64,000 bases of DNA from Pocillopora verrucosa (GCF_036669915.1 NC_089313.1:18847768-18911767), one strand, 5' to 3'; positions 12,426 through 26,302 are shown, counted from the first letter of the stretch. Translations and numbers: made by a program. The notes: generated from the letters alone by a model not told the origin.

Positions 12426-14604
12426 CAGTGCCATGCACCTTTAGGTATGTACGAGTCAACAGTCATCCCCCATCTCGCTGTAGGATGTGCCATGAGCCAA
12501 GCTACAGAGAAATCGTTGGTGAGTTAGGGACCCAAGCTCCTTCAAGTTCATGCCCGTGCCCAAATTATCAGAAGACCATTTCGTAAAATAGTGGTACAAA
12601 GATAATATCTTCTAATTCAATTATGAAATCCGCACGCATAGGGAAACAGCTTGAACACTGAGGCTGAAGGGGAAAGTGGCATGGAACAAAAAAAGAGGAG
12701 GGAAAGTGAGACAGGTCAATTAGTGAGAGAGGGAAGTGGACAGGAGGAACACGATGCTGTGAAGGATGCAACCTTGAAGGACGTAAGGAGACGATTTTCT
12801 TCTTTCTTCTTTAGGCTAGGTGGGGTGGGGACATCCATGTAAGTTTACCAACATTACTTTCGGAAAGTCTTAAACCAAAGCTGCCCGTGAAACAAAGCAT
12901 TGGATGTCTATATCTAAACAAAACGGTTTGTTTAAAGATAAATTCAACATGCAATGCGAGGTCTCTTCCTATTCTCCCTTGTTTTCGATTAGATTGGCCT
13001 ATAACCAGGCGGGAGGGAGGGAAGGGATGGGGGGGAGTGGGGAGGGATGAGAGGGAAGGGATGAGAGAGAATGGATGAGAGGTCCTTCAACTGGGATTTT
13101 TTACAAAGGCACCGAGCAACTAGAAATATTCAGTTTCGATTAGTCTCGAAACATGGAGAATTTACCTCAATGAACGATAATTTCTTTCCAGGTTAAAATG
13201 GAAAGCCAATTCTTTTTGGAACAGATCATTGTAAGTGGTACCTTTGCACAGAATAGCAGAGGTCAGAATGTTACTGATAATAGCCCTGAGTTTGAATATT
13301 TCTTTAACATTTGATTGTAGTCGTTAAATACTGATGCAGCGTAGGTTCTGTATTTTCTTCATGGGTTCGAGAATGATTCGTGCAATTTGACGGCTAATAA
13401 AGAAGAATATACGAAATAAACCAGAAAATTTCAACTATATTACAAGGGATCGTAGCAGAGCTCGGTAAGAAGACTTGGCAACTGTCACTCTATAGCCTAA
13501 AATACGTCACTTTTGAGACAAAAATTAAAACTTCCAGAAATATCGGAAAAGGGGAAGGGAAATCATTATCAAATGACTGTGCATCACAGGCCATTACCAC
13601 ATTCGGGTCAACCAATGATGATTATAAATGAAGAGCACCAATTCATTTATATTCAACATCGATCTAGTCGTCTTTCTTCTAATAAAGTCTTTATTCCACA
13701 GTTGAAATAATTGAGGTATTTCTTTTATATTTCGTGTTTTACATGCAAGAATAAGACATCTACACCTTTTTAATTGTAAGTGACATATTTTTGCTCAAAA
13801 TCCTAAGAACAGAGAAATTTAACTGGTAATACTGGATCATGATTTAGTGGTTTAACAAATTCTGAGGATTACACTTTTTTCTCTCGAAGATGGGGAAAAG
13901 CAGACCATAGAGAAAACAGCTGAAAACGGGCGAGTTGCAGAGTTCAGTGGGACGGCAAATGATCAAGGAAACTAGCTACATTCTGATAAAAGTCATCATT
14001 TTTGCACGGCACTGTTTCAAACGTATATTCATTAAACCTTTGACAGATTTCACTGTTGTCTTTTTTACTATTAAGTGCCTTTTCACAAATTTAATCAACT
14101 GGGGTCTGAGAGATAAGTTACCAGAGGAGCCCTTCGTATATACTGCCCCGCCCTGGCCCTCCTTCTCCTCTCGAGGCAGGTGAAGTGACGATCCAAACTT
14201 CCTGACCGTAAACTCGGACATTGTTGGAATTCCTGATCGCAAAATAAATTCTTTGCCGCGGTATTTATTTTTACGCCTAGATATTCTGTTTGTTTCTCTC
14301 CGGTCCTCCGAGAGAAAGTTTGACTTAAGACGGTATCACGCCATCACCACACAGTAAAATATTCAGACAGTAACTGCCTAAGTTAAAGAACGCGATACCT
14401 TTCTCAGCGACCTTAGACTTTAACAGTTGACCTTGAATCACTCTCAAAGGATAATTTAAGCATGTTCCATTAACGTACCAGCAGCGATGTCGATTGACGG
14501 ATACGATTATGCTCAATGCAAATAAAGTCAACACCTTGTACTTTCCATGGAAATAAGACCAAAGCACCTCACTTCTTTTTCGTTCGCAAACTCTTAAGTT
14601 TCTC

Positions 14605-14690
14605 TTTCCAATTATATATAACTCTTAATGTCCAACCATTCCTGACTGCTCCTCTTCCTCTTTCCCGTCATCCCTTTCTCCCCCACTAAA
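14605..14690. repeat. Dispersed repeat, copy 2 (partner at 12337-12425)
   Basis: CCAATTATATATAACTCTTA and the following C/T-rich stretch match copy 1 in the same orientation. It lies about 70 bases past the EIPR1 stop codon on the downstream side of that gene. Confidence 0.8.
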
Positions 14691-14762
14691 AGTTCCTCGC
14701 TTCCATCTATGCCAGATAACTGTGTTAAGGGGTTTCTCAACATTCCTTGATTATGACACGTT

Positions 14763-17700
14763 CTACAAAAGGATCTTGTACTTTTCTGCTCTTGGAACTC
14801 TGTTTATGACCAAACGTCCATCATATGACAGTGATGCAAACACCCAAGGGTCAGCGGTTGACCACTCCACAGCATACACGCTATCCTCGTGTTCATCAAA
14901 TGTTGCTATGACTCCATCTTTTACCGGCTCTCTGGACCTGGGAAAAAGAGCAAAACTAACGTCATTTTTTCCTTGCGAGCAAGCAACTGTTTGGGATAAC
15001 ACACGCTGCCAACTTGGGTAGCCAATTTGCATTATATATGTTTCCTGCTAACAGAGTCAGCCACATTGCATGCTCTGACAAGCCACACCTGCAATAAAGA
15101 CTTACCCCTTGTCTTGTAAACCTTCGTCTTCATCTTCCTCATCCAGATGACCAAATGGCTCCGATGACAAAGACACAATGTTGTTTAGGATAACCCTGCT
15201 GTCACTGCTTGATGTCAGTAAAAGTTGATCATGGAAATGATTAAACCGCACACTCCACACCCTGAAAAGAGCAGCAAACACTTAGTCAATCAGTTTCAGT
15301 TTACAAGAGCTATTCTATCAGTCAGTCAGTCAGTCAGTCAGTGAGCCAGTAAGTCTGTCTGTCTGTCTACCTGTCTACCTGTCTACCTGTCTGCCTGTCA
15401 GTAAGTGTCCTAAACAGTCACAATTGCTCAGTTAGTGAGTATCAGTAAGTCTGAGTGTTGGGCAGTCAAACAGTCGGTGAGCCAGTCGGTCTGTCTGTCT
15501 GTCTGTCTGTCTGTCTTATCTGTCTGTTAGTAAGTGTCCTAGACAGTCAATTGCTCAGTCAGTGAGTATCAGCAAGTCAGAGTTTTAGGCAATCAGTTAG
15601 TCATTCCAGTGCATGATGTGACCACGGACCATTCACCCTTCTCCTCACCAGTGTGAATGATCTTGTAATACCATCAGAGGGTCAGTAGTGTTCCTTGTGT
15701 CCCAGAACCGCATTTTGCAATCATCACCACAACTGACAAGTATGTATTGTTTGTTTGGATTAAAGTCCAAGTCACGCACTAACTGGTTATGTGCACTCTC
15801 AATTGTGTAAACAGGCCTGGAATGAAAATAACAACAACATTTTTAATTGGCAGAGCATAATATTGGGTGAGGTTCTTAACAGTTGAGTTTTGTGGTGACA
15901 CTTGTACAATAAGAATGGTTACCAAGTGGAGAAATATTAAGATGCTTGTTGGATGTATTTGTGTCATTTTGTTATGTCCCTGTGTTGGATTCAGGTTGGC
16001 CCACACAAGAGGGTAGGTAGGTCATTCAAACATGATAACTTCATATGGTTCAATTACTGGAAATTGCCCATGCTCCCACTAATGGTCTTACTTGTGATTA
16101 GAGTCAATTTATGGTAAAAGAAAAGGAACAGAGTGTAAAAAAAAAATATTGCCAAGTTAAGAAAAGCAAACTTACCTCATTGTCCTCACATCCCAACCTT
16201 TAATAGTTGTATCATTTGCAGTGGCAATCTGAGAACCACTGTGGTGAGGGTTCCATCGCCCTGTTGTGAACTTGGGTTGACCTTTACCCTCCAACAGAGC
16301 AGAGTCAATTGACTATGGAATTAAACAAAGGTGGCCAATAAGTCCCTCATTTGTCTCCAGTGCCACTGCTCACCTTTACACCTTTTAAATTTGAATTGGC
16401 AAATGATTTGAAAGGCAAGGATGGTGCAGAAGGCTTCAGCCTGGGTCCAATTTCAGGGCATGGCATTTCATTTGGGTTAAGCCTCTTGTTGATTCTTTTC
16501 CTTGCTCAACGGGGTTTTCTTTGTATTCCTCCTTCCAAAAAAGCCAACTCTTAAATCTCAGTTTAACTTGAAATCAGTGGAAAAGAATCACTTCCTGAAT
16601 GAGCCTTTGCTGAGTGCATTATTTTAATTCATTTTTTGTTCTTTTCAGGAGATGGGGGAAGGGGGAATGATTGTGTGATCTGCTCACATTCTGACCTTTA
16701 TAGCTACCACTTCATTCCTATTACTGCTTGGTTCATTAGTTCTTTTTTGTTGTTTTATTTATCACTGAAATACCTCTGCAGTTGATGCACTTCTGTCCAG
16801 ATCCCACAGGTCTAGATGTTGTTCACAAACAGTTACAACTTGGCTTCCATCACCAGATGGATTCCACAACACACTAGAGGAAAAATAAATATAAAAGTAA
16901 ATTCTTCTCAGAAAAGTAAGAAAACAAACAACATGGAACCATTTGGGTGAAAATAAACTTCAAGTACATGTGTTCAATTGTATGGCAATCTTGCCTTAAT
17001 TTTGTTGACAAAAATTTCTCCTCATTCTGCCCTAACCTAGGATCAAACTTGTATTTGACACCCCTTCTAAATACTCAACATTCCCCTTGAAAAATAGCTA
17101 GTGCTATTATACCCACCCCCTAGCCAAAGTAGACCTCTAAGATAGAAATAAGCCCAAGGAAATGAATAGAGCAGTTACATTGTGTGAACCAACCTTCTCA
17201 TATTCTCATGTTTGTTGTCAAAATTGCAGATAAGTTGTAATGATCGAGAATACCCACTGCCAGGGGAGATTCCAGGTGAGTCTAAACCAGGGGGCTCTGT
17301 GTCATCTACTGGGGGAATCCTCCATAGAGCACCATGTATTTCAGCTTTTGACTCAGACACTGGATCATTAGAAATATAATAATTACTTGTTTTGAAAAAT
17401 GTGCCATAACTTAATAGAGAAGTATGTTTATGAGCCATTGAACAGTTATTAAACCTCTGTGCTGCTAATGCTCTCAATATACATGTAGATGAAATGTTCT
17501 GTATACTCAATGGGAAGCTTATTAGTCGCAAGTGTATGTTAGTCCTGGAACACCAAATCACAATGATAGACATGTACTCTACTACTGTTATAATGAAGAT
17601 AGCTGCAATGATTAAGTAAAAAAGATCTTACCTTCATTGTAACAAGTTGCCAAGAGAGTCTTATCTGTTGGACTAGTGTTCATTGACCTGAAATGTCAGA

Positions 17701-18721
17701 AATGGGAAAGGACCTTTAACCCTTTAACTCCCATGAGTGACCAAGACAGAATTTCTCCTTACAGTATCAATACAATGTCAAGCAGACAAGTGATGAGAAT
17801 GAAGAAAAATATCAATTGGGGGATATAAGTTGATACAATCCCAAATTCTCCAAACTAACATCACAAGAACTGTATGGCAGACAGTAAGGAGAATTACTAA
17901 TGAGATCTTGTGTTAAATGGTTAATTACTGTCTAAACTATCTCCTAAGAATTTCTGTATAGAACAGTAATAAGGAAGAGAACAATGATATCATATCAAGC
18001 TAAAGACTGGGAAATAAAAATGCAAACTGCATTGATGCACTGAACTCACCATATTTCTCCAACAGAATGCATAAACACATTTTTATTGATAACATTGCTT
18101 TCATCATCAAAGTCTATCAGATGGATCTGGAATTATAAAATTCTAGCCTTTATTTCTTGGAGCAAATTTAACTTTAGTTTTTAGCTTGTGTAAATAACCA
18201 GACCAACAGAGAAAATAAAATAGCATAAAGATTCACCTGATTTTCATATTTAAGTGACTGAGTTCCAACAATGAACCTTATAATGTCTGTTTCCGCATGC
18301 TGGGGGACCAGAGCCCGAGCCTATAATCAAAAAAAGTAACCAGAAGTTAGAGTAATTAAGGAAAGCCTCTTTTCTCCCTCTCGTTAGGCATCGAATCCCT
18401 ATTACCATTTTTTCATCATATTCACAATTACTACCAGAATAATTTCCCTCTTAGTATATATAAAATAGGAGAATTATATTATTGGATCTTTAAGGTAAAT
18501 CGAGGAATTTCAAATTTTCATTGACGTGTGGGAAGTGACGAATATTATAGCATATTACCCTATTTAAAAAGAGATCGCCTAGTTTTATCCGGGAATTAGA
18601 AGTAATCACACGAATAATTAAATGCATAATTTGAATGATGCTTCCTCTCCTTAATTTGAGTCATCAAGAAGCTACTTACGTTCAGCTCTAGTCCATAAAT
18701 AACAGGGGAATCGTCCTCCAT
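14763..18721 (-). CDS. EIPR1: EARP and GARP complex-interacting protein 1 (TSSC1) homologue, WD40 repeats
   Basis: Ten exons on the minus strand: 18680-18721, 18237-18320, 18050-18126, 17632-17687, 17194-17359, 16774-16873, 16176-16312, 15649-15816, 15106-15261 and 14763-14937. All have GT-AG borders and compatible phases, giving 386 aa, close to the 387 of the human protein. It starts [14 protein letters not shown] and ends [20 protein letters not shown] plus a short tail, both diagnostic of the family. WD repeats show [31 protein letters not shown] and [11 protein letters not shown] signatures. An acidic stretch (DEEDEDE) precedes the last repeat. In animals the protein binds the EARP/GARP tethering complexes and acts in endosomal recycling and dense-core vesicle cargo sorting. 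It is complete, with no disrupted residues seen. It shares a 165-base intergenic region with the divergent xylose isomerase. Confidence 0.97.
15315..15525. repeat. (CAGT)n and (CTGT)n microsatellites in an EIPR1 intron
   Basis: CAGT repeats at about 15321-15341, CTGT/CTAC/CTGC repeats at 15356-15400, and CTGT repeats at 15491-15515. They lie between exons 8 and 9 and are interrupted by a partly duplicated AGTAAGTGTCCTA segment (15400 and 15530). Confidence 0.9.
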
Positions 18722-18886
18722 TTTGAATTTAGACAGAAGCCGCTGAAGGAAACCTCGTAGACTCAAGTTATTTCAGTTCCAGTTCGTTCCGCGTGGCTTA
18801 GAAAGCCTGTCACAACACATAACGTCACGCACAGCCATAAGTTATTTTCCGAGAAGCTTCCCAACTGTAATAGTTTCCTATTAATC
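18722..18886. promoter_or_regulatory. Shared divergent promoter of EIPR1 and xylose isomerase
   Basis: Only 165 bases separate the two start codons (18721 minus, 18887 plus). The stretch must hold both 5' UTRs and core promoters. It is locally richer in CG dinucleotides (TTCCGCG, AACGTCACGCA) than the flanks. No clear TATA box is seen. The bidirectional role is inferred from geometry. Confidence 0.65.
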
Positions 18887-21800
18887 ATGTCGTCGTTTGC
18901 ACCACCCAGCAAAAAGGCCAAACGATCACACAGTAATGGAGCAGCAGCTAAAAGTGATGGCGATTTTTTTCCAGGTAAAGTTAGATGTGCATTAATTTCA
19001 AGCTTAATAAATTTTTCACCCAGCGGTTTTCGGTAGGGAAGGTCCCAGTAAGTTACAAGTCTTGAAAAATTTAGTTAAATAAGCGGTACAATTTCTTTTT
19101 TCTTGCACGAATCAGTCGTATATGTAAGATTATCTTCTATTGTGCGTTTTGTATTTGAATAACAACAACAACAAAAACAGTATTGCGAAGTTGGATAAAC
19201 TCGAGCAGTAGGGCGTGTGACTTATCTGTTTTTGTGCCAAATTATCTGAATTTGGAACCTTTCATTGTTTTGTTACAGGAATAAACAAAATTGAATACAA
19301 GCCCGATGGAGGTCCAGAAGATAATCTGTGCTTCAAACACTACAATGCTCAAGAGGTAGTGTCAAACGTTTCGATGGAGAATCCTACAGCCAGCCCAATC
19401 GCAGAAGTTTAAATGCTTAAGTTAGACCCTCGATCAGTATAAACTATCGTCACAAATTCCTTCACAATTGAAACTGAACTTTTTCAGTTCTAATTTCCCT
19501 TAGCTATTATAAAGAAATGGCTCGAATAAGTTTTAATGTGTACATCAGAATGAGTGTGAAATGTGTGCTGATAAAAGAAAAAACAATCCTTTAAGTTTGC
19601 GTGACATGACTAAATGTCACAAGTTGTCAAATATTTTTTTGATTTTTTAAAATTTTATTCCCTTTTTTCTATTTTTGACTTTATATTTGACGACTGGTGA
19701 TATAATGAGGTATTGACATGAATTGACTCTAATCAACAGGTGGTAATGGGAAAAACAATGGAAGACTGGTGCAGATTTTCAGTCTGTTTCTGGCATACAT
19801 TTAGAGGCACAGGTAGGATTTTGAAATATATAGCCCACTGTTAATCTGGTTCCAAAAGAAATGTTTAGTTTTTTGTACCCAAACTTTTTCAGTGTTCTTG
19901 AAGACTCTGCCAATGTCTTAATGTTCAGATTGTTGGCTGACACTTTAAATAGGCAATCCATCAGTTTACCATCCTTTGACTCCTGGCCTTTTAATGTCAA
20001 GCTATCAGCTGACATATAAATTGATCATATATCTACTGATGTATTGCATGATGATAACTGTGATATATTTGTAAATTTTGTTGTTCTTGCTGCTCAAGAG
20101 ACAAATATGATCATTGCCTGTGCTCAGTTATTGGACAAAGTGCAAAGCTTTTAACCACCCACCCTAGATAGGACCATTCAATACGCCTTGAGTGTTTCAT
20201 ATACACTTACATGGCAGTTTTAGTGCACCTGAGGGAGCAGCTACATGGTGGTCCTAGGACATTTGTAACTCCTCTTTTTATTGAAAAAAATTGCTAATTC
20301 ATAATAAAAAGATAACCTTACATTCCCCCCCCCCCCAATGCCAGTAAGATGCTAGTGTACTGTAACCTTACAAGAGAACCCCTTTCTTTTTCTGATTGAC
20401 CCTTTAACTCCCACAATCGTATTGTTGATACTTTCCTCTTTTCCGCTACTTATTTCCCTGTAAATTAGTGACGAGAATTTGGTGGTCAAGTAAGATAACA
20501 ACTTCTGCCCAACAAGTTTGAGTATTCTCCTTACCTGCTTGCCTGATGATGTATGGATATTATAGGAAGAAGTTACTTGTTAATCACTTCTGGGAGTGAA
20601 ATGGTTAAGAGGAATTCATTCCTATTACCCTCTGGTATATTTAATAGCCACATTATGAAGCATGTACTTCAGTATAATTTAAAAAAATTATTATTTGACC
20701 AGGTGCTGACCCATTTGGTTTCCCAACAATTTCAAGACACTGGGATGATGGAAGTAACAGCCTGGAAAATGCAAAGAGAAGATTGAGAGCAGCATTTGAA
20801 TTTTTTGAGAAACTTGGTGTGAAATATTACACATTCCATGACAGGTAACTTGGTAACTCCTCAAAATTTTAATTACCAGCAAGTTAGCTTTCTAATGATT
20901 TAACTTCAGGAATGAATCAGGGACAGCTTGAGTGGTATCTTTCATATTCTTTCTAGATTTGTAGAGTGGTGGATAGTCTGCATTTTAATTTTTTTTAATG
21001 TGTAGGGACATTGCCCCTGAAGGAGACGACTTGAAAGAGACAAATGCCAACCTAGACCAGCTCACTGATCTTGCCCTTGAGTTACAACGGAAGACTGGAG
21101 TTAAACTGCTCTGGGCAACATGCAACCTCTTTTCCAACCCAAGGTATTTGAAACTTTTTTTGGTCATACTTTTTACACCTTGGCGTAGGTGTTCTCGGGC
21201 ACAGTTTTCTACCCTTACAGCTCCTCCATTAACCCTGTGCAGAAAATGTGGAAAATTTCTGGAGGGAGTGGTGACCTGCAATGGACTAGTGATAGCAATA
21301 CAGATCCTATTGGTCAAGGAAGCCAAGATAAGCCCCAGCAGTGATGCAGTACAAGGTTTACTAAGTCTAAGAATGATAATTAATGAGTTGTGGCGACTAC
21401 TTTTAATAAGAAAATTGTGTTGTTATTAACAGGTATATGAATGGAGCAGCCACCAACCCTGATGCTCATGCGTTTGCCCATGCTGCTGCACAAGTCAAGA
21501 AGGGACTGGAGATTGCTAAGAAACTCGGAGCAGAAAATTTTGGTAGGAGCTCAAATATGTTGAGGGTAAAACAACATGAATGCTGATATCTGTATGTGAT
21601 TTGGAATTTTTAAAAGAATGGAAACTTAATAAGTTTTCAAGACCTCCAGTTGGAAAAAAGTGAAGTCTAGAGTCATTTACTTGGTGGAAGATAGACAAGA
21701 TTCTTAGAAATGATTGTATCATGTCAATTATCATGACTTTGTTTTCAGTGTTCTGGGGTGGACGTGAGGGATATCACACATTGCTTAACACTGATGTCAG

Positions 21801-24800
21801 ACGAGAGCTTGATCACATGGGTTCTTTCTTCCAGATGGTTGTTGGTAAATATTATAGTAGATGATACTTTGAAATATTGGAAAAGAAAATTGATAATATT
21901 CCATTATCCAAAGCAGCAACCCAAACTAGAAATTTATTCTGTGGAAAGGGATCTTCATGTTGAGAAAGAATATGATACAAGTATTACTAATGCAGAGAAG
22001 TCCATATGTTGTGATGGAAGGCTGAATATTTTCCTGTCCGAATGGGCGTAATTCAGTCAATAAACATTTCATCAAATGGCTGCCACTCCTTTTTTTTTTC
22101 CTTCCTTTTTGCACTAATTTATGATCATTGATAATTACTGTTTTTGACATTTGCTCTGATGTTTTTCAGACTACAAGAAGAAGATAGAATTTGAAGGCCA
22201 GTTACTAATTGAACCCAAGCCTAAAGAGCCAACTAAACATCAGTATGATTATGGTAAGGAAATACCTGACATTCGACATGCATTAGTTAGTAACTACTGG
22301 AAAAAAGGATGGGTTGTATTAACACTTTTGTCAGCTGTTATTGACTTATCTCTATCCTCACTGTTTTGCTGAGCTGCTCCCTTGGTTTTTCCCCATTTCA
22401 AAGCTCTCCTGTTTGTGTGTTTGTATCCTCATTGGCATCCATGCTTCTGGCACATCTATGTCATCCTCCTTCTAAGAGTTGTGAGAGTGAACTGGGATGT
22501 GCATGGCCTCTTTGATCCAGTGTGTGCGGCAAAAAGATCAGAATCAACAATTTAACAGCAGAGATTTGTGTCTGTCACAGCTGTCAAAATCATCCAATCA
22601 CAGTGGGTCATTATGCATTATAGGGTACTGTGCAAATACTTGACCTTTCTTCCAGATAAAGACTAGCAGAATACAGACAAAATGTTGCGATGTATTTCCA
22701 GAATTACCACGATGGCTTCATTACTAGCCATGCAAAGTTTTTTTTCTATTTGTAGACTGAAAGCAAGAACATTGTAAAGTTTTATTGATCCTTTTTCAGA
22801 TGCTCAGACAGTGATTGCATTTCTCAAGACTTATGGACTGGAGAATGATTTCAAGGTCAGTTTTTATCAAGGCATGCAACATCTCTCAATTAACTTCTTT
22901 TCTTCCATTTGTATCTGTATGTTATTCTCTTGGAGAGAAGATCAAAAGGTAACTCAGTGTTGTTTACATAGATAATGTTGTTTAGATGAGTACTTGGTGC
23001 ATCAGTAGAAAACCTTAGAGGATCTCATATTTGTAGGAAAAATATTGCTGAATTTCTCAGCTAGTTATTTCATACCAAATAATAGGATTAAAAATGTTCT
23101 TGATTTTCTCTTTTTAATTAGTCACTTAATCCAGGACAGCTGAGTAGAATCATTTGATTACAGATTATCTCCTAAATATATCACAGAGAAGTTTTCAGTT
23201 TTTCTGATTTGTGTGCGATGTAGAGTTATGGTAATAACCAAAATCTGGGCGTGTCTATTTCCACTTTTTCCTACTTGTGTTGGTGAGTTATGGCGTAGCT
23301 GTTACGTCTGTTCGATATAGAAGAACAATTAGTGACAGCTGTTTCAAGTCTACAGTAACAAATACCCCTACTGAGAACAGATTTTTATTGGTTGTCTGAC
23401 CGACTGAAGTATCAACGTTTATTCTGCAGCTGAACATTGAACCTAACCACACCACTTTGGCTGGTCACAGCTATGAACATGATGTTGTAGTGGCCTCCAA
23501 GTAAGTTTTAGCTGTCTCTAGATACTTTGAGGAGGAATCGTAAGGGTGTACCTTGATTTTTTTTTAAAGGTGCTCTTGCTTGTCGCGCTTACTTTTTTCT
23601 TTGTTTAGATTTGGATTTCTTGGATCCATTGATTCTAACACTGGGTCACCAGATCTTGGTTGGGACACCGATCAGTTCCCTATGGACATAAAAAACTGTA
23701 CTCTTGTGATGAAGGTTCGTTCTATTTCTTTTTGATGTGAGGCAGTGAAGACCCATCAATTTTTTTGACAATCTCCGACAGAGACGTGGGCGAATGTACA
23801 TCGACAATGAAGAAACCCTTTCCAAGTTTTAGAGCGATTTAACCCGTTACACCCTAACACCAAAATGCATATTCTCCAAACTGTTCTCTTCACATTTCCT
23901 ATGGTACTTACAAGACGAATTGAACTAGCAATTAAGAGTTTCTTGAATTTGCGATCATTTCCTTTTAAGTTTGATTAAGGGGTGATACTGTAAGGCGACA
24001 TTAGATGTCTATCACTCGCAGTGCGGGTTAAAGGTTAGTTAAAAATGAAAAGTATTGAAGACGGACGCCACTGTGCCGGGGGGGGGGAAGGGGAGAAATT
24101 AAACATTAGGGATTTTTGTTTTGATTGGTGACTTCGTCTGTTCCAAACAAGTAAACGTGGCAGCTTAATTGACCTCGGGTTTTCTTTCCAACCGTCGTGA
24201 TGAACATTCTTTCATTTCACATGTTGAAAAGAGCGGAAGATTTAAATCGCGGGTGGGTCTTTTCCATGTTAAGTTTAACCAGACGTTGATCGAACCCACA
24301 CAAAATCGTTTTCTCACAATGATTTGACCACAAAATTTAAATAGTAAGTTGACGTCTTGAGGTTAAGTTCTGTCATTAAAGGCCCTTATACGACTTGCAG
24401 CTATGCACCACTTGTCCATAATTTAAGACCTCTCTTGTTTGAGACCAAAAGTATTTTGCTCTCATTTCCCTCAGTACTTACGTCGAGTTCTGGTTACCAA
24501 TCTTTTGTAGGCTATAATTGAGCAAGGTGGTCTGGCACCTGGTGGACTGAACTTTGATTGTAAAATACGCCGAGAATCCACTGACCTTGAAGATATGTTC
24601 ATAGCTCATATCGGTACGTGTGCGGTTTGTGGGAAGTGAAAGTCGAGAATGGAAGTGATTAAACGTCGTAAAACTGACACCTGAGTTTTCACTAAGGGGT
24701 GTCAGGACAAATAAAAATATCTCTGCCAGCCAAATTAGCAACAAGCAACCGAATGGGAGGGGAGGGTTATGGACTAGACCGCGATTGGTTTTTGTGTTGC

Positions 24801-26302
24801 TTCTGCATTATTGACTCAGATGATGGTGTGAGTTTCCCCAAATCAAAACTCAGAGGGTAGAAACGCGAAACAAAATTGATCCCGAATTACTTGCAAACCT
24901 CAATTGATTGTTACTCGAATCCAAAATAGTGATTATGACACGTCCCTAACTTCTTTATAAAGAACCTTCTGTATAAAGGTACAACTGTATTAAAACAATT
25001 TTGATGATTCACGGTGGATGTCTTCGGGCTTTGATTTCTGCCATGTAACTCGGAAGCCAATGGATTTCTATTCGTTGATTATGTGGTCAGTTTGTTAAGT
25101 TAAAGGTTGTGTTATAGAGCTTACCTTGACTCAGAAGAGATTGCAGTAAGACAATATTGATATTCTCTTGATTGCAGCCTGTGTTAACTTAAGAACGAAA
25201 CAGTTACACGTATTCTAGAGTTAGGTTTAGCATTTTTTGGTGTTCAAATTTAACTTTTTATGATCTTCTTCACCCAAGAGTATCTTTCTCTTTCTTTTAT
25301 TTATGATATTGAAATCTATAACTCTCACGTTCAGGGTTTTCAAATTCTATTTCTTCATTTTTCGGTATGCACAGTATACTCCCCACGATCCCATATCCAT
25401 CTCCCCTATCCAATTGTTTACAGTCTTTCGCTCGCCATCTCTTCCACAAATCAAATTCTTACTTCATATTAGGTGCCATGGATTCATTTGCTCGTGGTCT
25501 TAAGAATGCTGCCAAACTCATAGAAGACGGAACATTGGATGCATTAGTTAGGGTCAGTTGACGGAGTATTCGTTAGTTAATGCGTTGATGATTTTTTTTT
25601 TGTCGCATGTTTTTGATGTCTTATTCCTTTCTGTTTCTTTTTTCCAAAGCTGATTAAAGAAGGAGGAGGAAGTTCTGCTCAGTAATACATTCTCTCTAAT
25701 TTGGTTTCCTTTGTTCGTTCAATTATTTTTTTGTTTGTATATTATTCAATGAAGAACGGTGTTCCCTTTTTACCTCTCCTGGCGTCAAAAAGCAACCAGC
25801 TGAGAAAACCTGTCCCCTCCCTTGTGGTTCGCCGTTCCTTCCCGGTTGAAATTTAGAATTTTTATACTTGTTGATCTTAGCTAACGGTTTTGTATCCAAA
25901 TTTGAAACGTTTGACTTTGCCTTGGCCTCGTTATCCGTGGCCTTTCTTGTTTTTTTGTTTGTTTGTTTATTTTAGGAGCGTTACAGTAGCTTTGATAAAG
26001 GAATTGGAGCAAAGATTGAGAAGGGATCAGCTTCCTTGGAAGAGCTTGAGGTACACACAAAGTAAAAATTTCTAAGTTCAAGACTTTAACTTCCTACAGT
26101 AGAAATTACAAGCAATTTTAACCCATGCAAACCGTTTAGCTGAGGTGTCATATGGCAAATTTGTTTATATCCTTTCATTATCTCAATAACTTGTTCCTTG
26201 GTCTCTCTTCATTTTTAGGATTACATTTTGGAGCACGGGGAACCAAAAATGATATCAGGAAAACAGGAGAAATATGAAGCGATTGTCAATTTTTTTGTAT
26301 AG
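18887..26302 (+). CDS. xylA: Xylose isomerase, complete
   Basis: Fifteen exons: 18887-18974, 19279-19355, 19740-19812, 20703-20844, 21006-21143, 21433-21542, 21749-21844, 22170-22253, 22800-22855, 23430-23500, 23609-23714, 24511-24613, 25473-25552, 25976-26050 and 26219-26302. They join in phase to 460 aa. The enzyme interconverts xylose and xylulose (EC 5.3.1.5) using two divalent metals. Catalytic His and Asp are in CFWHTF and FHDRDIAPEG, and VFWGGREGY is intact. Metal ligands are present in [41 protein letters not shown] and GGLNFDCK. A Lys/Ser-rich N-terminal extension ([18 protein letters not shown]) precedes the core and could act as a targeting segment or nuclear signal, which is unproven. 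Dense spliceosomal introns show that this is a resident eukaryotic gene, not a bacterial contaminant. Confidence 0.97.
25650..25685 (+). other. Candidate alternative terminal exon of xylose isomerase
   Basis: After the exon ending at 25552 (phase 0), a pyrimidine run and CCAAAG precede an open stretch encoding [11 protein letters not shown] and a TAA stop at 25683-25685. Using it instead of the exon at 25976 would remove about 53 C-terminal residues including [11 protein letters not shown]. There is no transcript evidence. Confidence 0.3.

Larger units (their letters stand above)
12309..14762. other. 3' region of the peroxidase and spacer to EIPR1
   Basis: Splice-like signals exist at 12815 (after a strong pyrimidine run), at 13193-13236 (TTTCTTTCCAG before and GTAAGT after) and at 13891 (TCTCGAAG). 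They may be alternative terminal exons of the peroxidase, but none encodes a recognisable domain. A purine-rich G/A tract lies at 13005-13085. No independent gene is supported. Confidence 0.4.
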
